Assembly: GCA_021791615.1 (NCBI GenBank)
Contig: JAJYWG010000324.1
Span: 1-11,246 of the forward strand
Length of the DNA: 11,246 nt
Direction: 5' to 3'
From: Actinomycetes bacterium
Lineage (GTDB): Bacteria > Actinomycetota > Acidimicrobiia > Acidimicrobiales > RAAP-2
This document shows, in pieces, positions 6,911-11,246 of this stretch (its first letter is position 1; each line of letters begins with the position of its first letter). The translations under genes and the position numbers were made by a program. The notes below the pieces were generated by a model that did no database searches, was not told the origin of the DNA, and was given only the letters and a program-made list of their open reading frames with translations.

Positions 6911-7809
6911 GCGACCTCCTTGTCAGTGTCGAGTGTTTGGCCGTGGCCGGTGACGTACCAGACCCTGGGGTGGGTCCCGAAGGATGTCTTGAAGCGCACC
7001 GCTGTGTTCTCGGCGAGAAACTTGGAGAGGGTGACGCTGTTGCCGATGCCGTTGACCGCGACATCGCTTTCGAGGTCGCCCATGTAGATGACCCCCATCG
7101 GGCAGTAGCCGGCGCACTCGGGGATCCTCCCGGATGGGAGCATTGCGGCGCAGAACACGCACTTGCCCACGGTTCCTTCGACCTGGGGCACGGGCCAGGC
7201 GGGTTCCTGGGGAAATGGCTGACGAGGCGCCGGTACCGGAGCGTTCCAGTTGAAGTATCGAGCCTGGTAGGGGCAGGCGTTCATGCAGATGCGAGTGCCG
7301 ATGCAGCGCTGCTGTGTGACGAGAACCAGCCCCTCCGCGGTGCGGAAGTTCGCTGAGACCGGGCACACCGGCACACACGGCGGGTCCTCGCACATCATGC
7401 ACGGCCGAGGCATGAAGTATTGCTGGCCGGATGCCGACTGCATCGTGAAGACGTGGATCCAAGTCTGGTCTTCGTGCAGGTAGTGATACCGCTCACACGC
7501 TGCGGTGCAGAGCTTGCAGCCGTTGCAGTACCGCAGGTCGATGACCATCGCCCACTGGTGGCTCGCCGCGGTGCTCTTGGCGGCAGCGTCGGCCGCCGTA
7601 TTTCCTGGGGCCGCCGCCGAACGAGTGGATCGGGAGATCACGACTCCGCTGACCGAACCGACAGCTGCCAAACCCACTCCGCTGGCTGCAGCGCCGAGGA
7701 AGCGGCGCCGCGAGACGCGTTGACCGGTCGTGACGGTGACCGGCTGGACGCGCGCCGATGGGGCCGGGCCCTGGGCGTTCCCTTCCTGCGCGGGGTTTTG
7801 TGAGCTCAT
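6907..7809 (-). CDS. Tat-exported four-cluster ferredoxin-like iron-sulfur subunit
   Basis: A 300-residue electron-transfer subunit of the DmsB/PsrB/NrfC/ActB family, relaying electrons to or from the adjacent NrfD-like protein. SRRRFLG at 33-39, followed by a weakly hydrophobic stretch (39-58), is a twin-arginine signal, so the mature part lies outside the membrane. Four Cys groups are visible: YCNGCKLCTAAC (C95, C98, C101, C105), CMMCEDPPCVPVCP (C137, C140, C145, C149), CIGTRICMNACP (C169, Thr172, C175, C179) and CVFC...CAGYC (C217, C220, C232, C236). Thr172 replaces the usual Cys. The same CxGTR(Y/I)C form occurs in ActB, where one cluster is [3Fe-4S], so three [4Fe-4S] plus one [3Fe-4S] is likely. 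No molybdopterin subunit lies beside it. The start codon follows an 11-bp tandem repeat. Confidence 0.94.
   Translation of the reverse strand: MSSQNPAQEGNAQGPAPSARVQPVTVTTGQRVSRRRFLGAAASGVGLAAVGSVSGVVISRSTRSAAAPGNTAADAAAKSTAASHQWAMVIDLRYCNGCKLCTAACERYHYLHEDQTWIHVFTMQSASGQQYFMPRPCMMCEDPPCVPVCPVSANFRTAEGLVLVTQQRCIGTRICMNACPYQARYFNWNAPVPAPRQPFPQEPAWPVPQVEGTVGKCVFCAAMLPSGRIPECAGYCPMGVIYMGDLESDVAVNGIGNSVTLSKFLAENTAVRFKTSFGTHPRVWYVTGHGQTLDTDKEVA
6915..6921 (-). promoter_or_regulatory. Strong Shine-Dalgarno site fixing the NrfD-like start
   Basis: The minus strand reads AAGGAGG, four bases before the GTG at 6910 and inside the end of the iron-sulfur gene. It decides that GTG rather than a downstream ATG is the start, and suggests high translation of the membrane subunit. 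Confidence 0.85.
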
Positions 7810-7811
7810 GT

Positions 7812-7848
7812 TCTCTCTTTCGTCTCTCTTTCGTCTCTCTTTCGTCTC
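7812..7848 (-). repeat. 11-bp tandem repeat covering the ribosome-binding region
   Basis: Three exact copies plus 4 bases of TCTCTCTTTCG (plus-strand reading) start at 7812, 7823 and 7834. On the minus strand this is a purine-rich GACGAAAGAGA run ending three bases before the ATG of the iron-sulfur gene; the nearest copy supplies the only ribosome-binding-like bases (AAAGAGA). Change in copy number would alter the leader, not the reading frame. Confidence 0.9.
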
Positions 7849-7933
7849 ATCGAGCTTGGTGTGTGCCGCCCAGCCGCGGAGCGCTGGAGCGGAACCGGCG
7901 CATGTGATGGCGGGGCGAACGATCTTGGAGTGT
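7849..7933. other. Intra-operon gap between cupredoxin and iron-sulfur genes
   Basis: Together with the repeat, this forms the only real gap (124 nt, 7810-7933) in an otherwise overlapping gene cluster. It could hold an internal promoter or a processing site dividing the cluster into a three-gene and a four-gene part. I see no clear promoter pair or T-tailed hairpin. Confidence 0.4.
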
Positions 7934-8563
7934 TCAGGCGACGATGTCGATCCGCCCTTCCATCCAGCCCATCTCCGACATAGCTCCTCCCATCGAGTTC
8001 GGTCCGGAGCCGCACGGTGCGTAGCATTGCCAGACGAAAGAGCCGCTGCGCTGTGCGACGAAGCGGGCGGTCACGGTGACCGATCCGCCCGCTGGAGCGG
8101 CAGGGATGGGCAGGTTGAGTCCCAGGCCGACAACGGTGAAGGTGTGAGCGATCTGTGTGTTTGGCACTGAGCGAATGTGCTTTCCGTTCACGCTCTCGGT
8201 TTCCGAGACCGTTCCACTCACGGCGTCGAAGACGGTCTGCACACCGGCGAGTGGCGCGGTGCCTGTGTCGTAGCTCGTGATCCGTAGCACCACGGTCTGG
8301 CCTACGTGGACGGTCCAGAACGGGTTGGTGTAGCGCGGCCACCCTGGATGCCCGTCCATTGCGCCGGTTTCGATGGTCATCGACTCGAACATCGTGCTCC
8401 TGGGCTCGACGTGCTTGCCCGCGACGGCCGGCTTGACCGCATCGCGCAGCCCCAAGGCGATCCCAGCGACCGCGAAGACCGACGCGAACAGAGCGGCGAC
8501 GATGCCTGCCAGGACCATCGCGACGAACAGAGGTTCCTTGGATCGCCAGTTGTCTCGGCCCAT
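7934..8563 (-). CDS. Membrane-anchored cupredoxin, variant CuA-like site
   Basis: A 209-residue protein with one N-terminal transmembrane helix (about 12-38) and a cupredoxin-like beta domain outside the membrane (about 60-209). Ligand candidates are His140 in AHTF and Cys180/Cys184 in CYAPCG, a C-x3-C spacing as in the CuA centre of cytochrome oxidase subunit II and nitrous-oxide reductase. The following His of CuA (CxxxCxxxHxxM) is absent. In its place is a Met-rich loop with Met191, Met195, Met198 and Met201. It may therefore hold an altered copper site, or mononuclear or transport copper. The ATG directly follows the TAG of the preceding cupredoxin gene, with zero spacing, so translation is coupled. 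It is probably a partner of the NrfD/iron-sulfur subunits. It is too divergent to be a true oxidase subunit II. Confidence 0.82.
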   Translation of the reverse strand: MGRDNWRSKEPLFVAMVLAGIVAALFASVFAVAGIALGLRDAVKPAVAGKHVEPRSTMFESMTIETGAMDGHPGWPRYTNPFWTVHVGQTVVLRITSYDTGTAPLAGVQTVFDAVSGTVSETESVNGKHIRSVPNTQIAHTFTVVGLGLNLPIPAAPAGGSVTVTARFVAQRSGSFVWQCYAPCGSGPNSMGGAMSEMGWMEGRIDIVA

Positions 8564-9244
8564 CTAGCTCACCACCGTCACTTCACCCTTCATGTATCCA
8601 ACGTGGCTCATGACCCAAGGCCCGCACGGAACGTCGCAGTACCACCGGTAGGTGCCAGGTCCGGGGGTGTCGAAGCGGAAGGACGTGGTCGCATCGGCTC
8701 GAATGGTGACGTGGAGGCCGAGCCCGGGCGCGTCGAACGTGTGGGGACCTGTGTCGTGGTTCACCACCACCACCTCGATGCTCTCATGGGCCTTGACCGA
8801 GAACAGGATCCGGGACCCCACCGTGCCGCTCGGGCCCACGTAAGCGGGCTCTGTGCCTCCTGGGGTCTTCACGCCGTCGATCGACACGTGGACGATCGTC
8901 GACGGTGCGGCGAGGTGGCCGCGCCCGGTTCGGGCTGGACGCGACGCCCACAAGCGCCCTGCGGCGGTCGTCGCGGGAGGCATCTCCGGGTTCTCTGGAC
9001 GTGCCCGGAAGATCGTCCGAGAGTAAGGGGTCGTTCCGCTGCGCACCCCATTGGTGGAGGGGCCCCCACAGGCCATCATCTCGGCGCCCGCCAGTACGGC
9101 CAACGCACCGCCGAGGGCAGCTTTGCCCACGGTGCTCCAGCTGCGACGCCCGGCGTGTCCTCTCGCGAGCTGTGGACGTCCGGGCGGCGTCGTCCCCCTG
9201 GGAGCCGCGTCCGGGTCTTCGTGACACCTTCGTCCGCCGGTCAC
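8564..9244 (-). CDS. Exported cupredoxin with CxxxC...H...M site
   Basis: A 226-residue protein from the GTG at 9244, chosen because it overlaps the upstream stop (GTGA) and has AAGGAG 11 nt before it; a longer in-frame ATG at 9295 lies inside the upstream gene. A hydrophobic segment (about 38-58) ends at Cys59 in MMACGG, possibly a lipoprotein-type cysteine, otherwise a membrane anchor. The C-terminal domain (about 115-226) is cupredoxin-like: His168 in GPHTF, then WYCDVPCGPWVMSHVGYM with Cys203, Cys207, His214 and Met218. The C-x3-C spacing matches CuA; the His lies at +7 from the second Cys instead of the canonical +4. Residues 60-114 are a flexible Pro/Thr/Arg-rich linker. The product probably carries electrons outside the membrane together with its neighbour. 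Confidence 0.8.
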   Translation of the reverse strand: MTGGRRCHEDPDAAPRGTTPPGRPQLARGHAGRRSWSTVGKAALGGALAVLAGAEMMACGGPSTNGVRSGTTPYSRTIFRARPENPEMPPATTAAGRLWASRPARTGRGHLAAPSTIVHVSIDGVKTPGGTEPAYVGPSGTVGSRILFSVKAHESIEVVVVNHDTGPHTFDAPGLGLHVTIRADATTSFRFDTPGPGTYRWYCDVPCGPWVMSHVGYMKGEVTVVS

Positions 9245-9534
9245 CGGTCGCACAGCTCCTTGCTCGCGGGGAAGGAGCCCATGGCGACGCCGCATTCACC
9301 GGCGCGTGTTCGAGCGAGGGCGAGAGCGCGGCTCACGGTGCCCGCCTCGCTCGGATCGAAGATGTCCTCGAGGACCTGTTCCGAGGCTCGGGTGAGCGGG
9401 TCAGGCCGACGTCGGGTGCCGCCGGTCACCTGGGAGAGCACGACGAAGGTGACCGCGTCGATGACGACCGTGCCGAGCGAGGCAGCGACCGTGGCGGCGA
9501 CAAGGAGGACGAGGAGGCGGAACACTTGCGGCAC
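9241..9534 (-). CDS. Short single-helix membrane protein, first gene of the operon
   Basis: A product of about 97 residues with no recognised family. From GTG 9534 it starts MPQVFRLLVLLVAATVAASL and has one or two closely spaced transmembrane segments (about residues 4-35), then a basic loop (GTRRRPDP) and a helical C-terminal part. The stop overlaps the start of the cupredoxin gene. The frame stays open to a GTG at 9621. However, codons 9535-9621 have clearly lower G/C at third positions than those after 9534, which favours the shorter form; GTG 9525 is also possible. No start has a good ribosome-binding site. Reality of the gene rests on the GTGA overlap, codon bias and the membrane segment. 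Confidence 0.6.
   Translation of the reverse strand: MPQVFRLLVLLVAATVAASLGTVVIDAVTFVVLSQVTGGTRRRPDPLTRASEQVLEDIFDPSEAGTVSRALALARTRAGECGVAMGSFPASKELCDR
9256..9261 (-). promoter_or_regulatory. Shine-Dalgarno site supporting the GTG start at 9244
   Basis: The minus strand reads AAGGAG inside the end of the upstream gene, 11 nt before the GTG. Spacing is on the long side, but with the GTGA stop/start overlap it favours 9244 over the ATG at 9295. Confidence 0.6.
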
Positions 9535-9713
9535 GGATGGAAAGTGTGAACCGACGAACTGCCGACGGGAACCAGGAAACCACGGGGCGCGCAACCGGAA
9601 TTCCACGGAGGCTGCTTCCACTTCGACGGGGCCTCAGCAGTGCATCGAGAGAGCCCAGGTCCCGAGCGATCGCGCGCTCGGTCCTTCGGGATGGGGGTGA
9701 AGGATGCAGGCAC

Positions 9714-9769
9714 GGCCGCGAGGAGGCCCGCAGGCCGCGAGGAGGCCCGCAGGGCCGCGAGGAGGCACC
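9714..9769. repeat. 19/20-bp GC-rich tandem repeat, about three copies
   Basis: The unit GGCCGCGAGGAGGCCCGCA starts at 9714 and 9733. A third copy from 9752 gains one G near its start and diverges at its end (GAGGAGGCACC). It lies upstream of the redox operon on its leader side. Possibly structural or a slippage product. Confidence 0.82.
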
Positions 9770-9965
9770 TTCCACCAGCCGCCTGTTGCCGCGGCGCACG
9801 GGAGCGGATGGATCCGTCGAGCCATGATCGACGGTAAGTTCTTGCAGGAGAACGCCCCGCTGGCTCGTTCACCGGCGTTGCAGGTTCGGCCGTTGCCCCT
9901 GTGTGTGGTCGTGAGAGCGCTGGCGGGCGACGTGCGCGCTCGACGTATCAAGGAGGGTGGAGATC

Positions 9966-10103
9966 GTGTTCACACGGGACCGGGCACCTGAAGGTCGACG
10001 CCGTGACGTTCGGCTCGTCGGCGACGGGAACCGGGCGTCGCGAACGTCGCCCGTCAGGATGGAGGTCAGGACCCGACGAGGCGCTCCGGCCCGGCTGCCA
10101 TGA
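9966..10103 (+). CDS. Possible 45-codon small ORF with a strong ribosome-binding site
   Basis: GTG at 9966 is preceded by AAGGAGG (9950-9956) at 9 nt spacing. The predicted product is highly basic (many Arg), with no signal, helix or known motif, and it ends at a TGA overlapping an ATG (ATGA at 10100). It may be a remnant of a longer gene or a leader peptide. Only the ribosome-binding site supports it. Confidence 0.22.
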   Translation: MFTRDRAPEGRRRDVRLVGDGNRASRTSPVRMEVRTRRGAPARLP

Positions 10104-10180
10104 GCGGTTCCGAGGCGGATACGAGGTGGTGGTCAGGCGCATGCGTGCAGACGGGTGGATGAGATGCTGACGGCAGCAGA

Positions 10181-10420
10181 ATGAGGCGGAGCGCCGGCTC
10201 GGCCTTTCCCTCGGCCGACGCCGTCGGCGCGGCCGCTCCTGGTGGTGTGACCGGACCGAGCACAGACGGGCGATCCCGCCGTACGAGCGGCGTCGGCGAT
10301 CGCTACAAGTGGGTCGCGCTCTCCAACACCACGTTGGGCTCTTTGATGGCGATGATCGACATCTCGATCATGCTGATCGCCCTGCCGGATATCTTCCGGG
10401 GCATCCACATCAACCCGCTC
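10181..10420 (+). pseudogene. DHA2-type MFS transporter, cut after helix 1 by an IS
   Basis: The first 80 residues of a major-facilitator drug:H+ antiporter-type transporter (EmrB/QacA, 14-helix group). A soluble basic N-terminus (1-40) precedes the first membrane helix, YKWVALSNTTLGSLMAMIDI, continuing into LIALPDIFRGIHINPL. The TLGxLMAxxD...ALPDI pattern is typical of helix 1 in this family. In family members the sequence continues into helix 2; here it changes after Leu80 (10420) into an IS66-type element, and the chimeric frame ends at 10519. The remainder may lie beyond the IS, off the window. ATG 10181 is assumed; GTG 10247 is an in-frame alternative. No good ribosome-binding site is seen for either. 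Confidence 0.8.
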
Positions 10421-11246
10421 CGTACGTATTCAGGTCACCTGAGCGCACCATCCGCCACCTGGGAATTCGCCGCGCGTATCGTTGGGAATTCCGACCGACG
10501 ATCGCTCTCCGTTCTCTGACGAGCCCTCCTACGAGGAGCTGAAGGATCAAGTCGCTGCGCTTGAGCTGTTGGCCGAGCAGCAGGCGGCACGCATCACCGA
10601 GCTTGAAGCCCGTCTCGCCGATCTCGAGGAGCGTCTCGGTCGCAATCCGCGCAACTCGTCGATGCCGCCGTCGAAAGAAGGGCTGGAGAAGCCATCCGCT
10701 CCCAGCCGGGCAGAACGTCGAGCGGCCAAGCGCCGCCCGGGCAAGCAGCCCGGTGCCGAGGGAAAGCACCTGGCTCAGGTGGAGGACCCCGACGAGGTGC
10801 GCATCCACGCGCCGGGTGTGTGCGAAGGTTGTGGAGGCGATCTCGCCGATGCCGACGTGGTCGACACCGAGCGTCGCCAGGTGTTCGAGCTGCCGCCGAT
10901 GCGGCCCTACGTCATCGAGCACCGCATGCAGCGTCGCCGGTGCACGTGCGGGTGCGAGACCAAAGCCGAGGCACCCGTCGAGGCCACCGCTCCGGCGTGC
11001 TACGGACCAGGGGTGCGGGCGCTGGCTGTCTACCTCGCCATCTACCAGCACCTGCCCTACGAGCGTCTCGCTGAGCTGTTCGCTGACGTGCTCGGCGTCC
11101 CGGTCTCGGTCGGTGCCCTCGAGAACATGGTGGCCGAGGCGGGCGGCGGGCTCGGACTCTTCCAAGCGGTCGTGACCGACCTGTTGCGCGACGCCCCGCT
11201 CGTCAACTTCGACGAGACCGGAGCCCGGGTGGAGGGACGCCTCCAC
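10421..11246 (+). mobile_element. IS66-family insertion sequence, left part (right end off window)
   Basis: The left boundary is inferred (within about 5 bp) from where the MFS reading frame loses homology, at 10420/10421. The first 60 bp are non-coding and include the near-palindrome TCAGGTCACCTGA (10430-10442) and two GGGAATTC boxes (10461 and 10484). A TnpC-type transposase follows at once, without room for tnpA/tnpB, as in the single-gene ISBst12-like group of IS66. The right end and target duplication are not in the window, so the boundary cannot be confirmed. Confidence 0.78.
10482..11246 (+). CDS. IS66-family transposase (TnpC type), N-terminal part
   Basis: 255 residues are visible and the gene runs off the right edge; full-length relatives have about 450-550. 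Its order matches the family: a predicted coiled-coil (about 17-53), the conserved LGRNPRNSSMPPSK segment (52-65; LGxNSxNSSxPPSxD in relatives), a basic stretch, a zinc-binding region with C114/C117 (CEGCGG) and C154/C156/C158 (CTCGC), then the DDE catalytic domain. The first Asp is probably Asp244 in NFDETGARV. The other two acidic residues lie off the window. The start is TTG 10482: an in-frame TGA lies at 10440-10442 and no other usual start codon occurs before Met61. No ribosome-binding site is seen. It disrupts the transporter gene just upstream. Confidence 0.9.
   Translation, partial: MGIPTDDRSPFSDEPSYEELKDQVAALELLAEQQAARITELEARLADLEERLGRNPRNSSMPPSKEGLEKPSAPSRAERRAAKRRPGKQPGAEGKHLAQVEDPDEVRIHAPGVCEGCGGDLADADVVDTERRQVFELPPMRPYVIEHRMQRRRCTCGCETKAEAPVEATAPACYGPGVRALAVYLAIYQHLPYERLAELFADVLGVPVSVGALENMVAEAGGGLGLFQAVVTDLLRDAPLVNFDETGARVEGRLH

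Larger units (their letters stand above)
9535..10180. other. Long divergent intergenic region
   Basis: These 646 nt separate the leftward redox operon from the rightward transporter gene, so promoters for both are expected here. Open frames in it have poor codon bias and no family resemblance. It contains the GC-rich repeat at 9714-9769 and a strong AAGGAGG (9950-9956) that has only a 45-codon frame after it. I could not find a convincing promoter pair on either strand. Confidence 0.5.

Noticed and set aside
8306..9700. 464-codon plus-strand frame across the cupredoxin genes
   Set aside because: No recognisable domain, and both antisense frames there have cupredoxin motifs and coupled starts.
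9426..9951. Minus-strand open frames upstream of the redox operon
   Set aside because: Poor codon bias, low-complexity translation of the GC-rich repeat, no family resemblance.
10410..11246. Long open frame on the minus strand opposite the transposase
   Set aside because: Mirror frame of an IS66-family gene whose plus-strand translation has clear family motifs; the antisense product shows none.
1..11246. tRNA, rRNA or riboswitch genes
   Set aside because: None recognised on either strand when reading the gaps; no cloverleaf or conserved riboswitch core seen by eye.

Overview
The window is very GC-rich with strong G/C third-position bias and frequent GTG starts. It carries a cell-surface protein built from GYW(L/I)V..(D/N)GGV(F/Y).FG.A repeats. 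Together these suggest a high-GC actinobacterium, most likely from the Acidimicrobiia. That placement is inferred from repeat style and composition; there is no rRNA or marker gene here to confirm it.

Left part, plus strand (1-3727). The 3' end of a branched-chain amino-acid aminotransferase gene (ilvE) is followed after 12 nt by a small conserved-looking hypothetical gene. Next comes a 328-nt non-coding stretch holding two repeat systems: seven 13-bp tandem units and two perfect 40-bp direct repeats. Then come a secreted repeat protein, a 38-bp-period tandem array, and a complete acyl-CoA dehydrogenase.

Middle part, minus strand (3839-9534). Seven genes read leftwards in a tight cluster. 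In transcription order they are: a short membrane protein; two membrane-anchored or exported cupredoxins with a CuA-like C-x3-C motif; (after a 124-nt gap with an 11-bp tandem repeat on the ribosome-binding site) a Tat-exported four-cluster iron-sulfur protein; a ten-helix NrfD/ActC-like quinone-interacting membrane protein; a small Ala-rich exported or anchored protein; and a multi-pass membrane protein with a duplicated GE.(F/L)GG(I/V)LTG motif. Five of the six junctions overlap or abut (GTGA overlaps, TAG-ATG, one 8-nt overlap), so this looks like one operon. The iron-sulfur and NrfD subunits resemble the ActB-C-terminal/ActC core of alternative complex III and of PsrBC-type enzymes. No molybdopterin subunit and no cytochrome c is present in the window; copper proteins take that place. 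The best reading is an uncharacterised membrane electron-transfer complex linking the quinone pool to outside-facing copper proteins. The direction of electron flow and the substrate cannot be told from sequence.

Right part (9535-11246). A 646-nt divergent intergenic region, with a 19/20-bp GC-rich repeat, separates the operon from a rightward DHA2-type MFS transporter gene. That gene is cut off after its first transmembrane helix by an IS66-family element. The element's transposase (TnpC type) runs off the right edge of the window.
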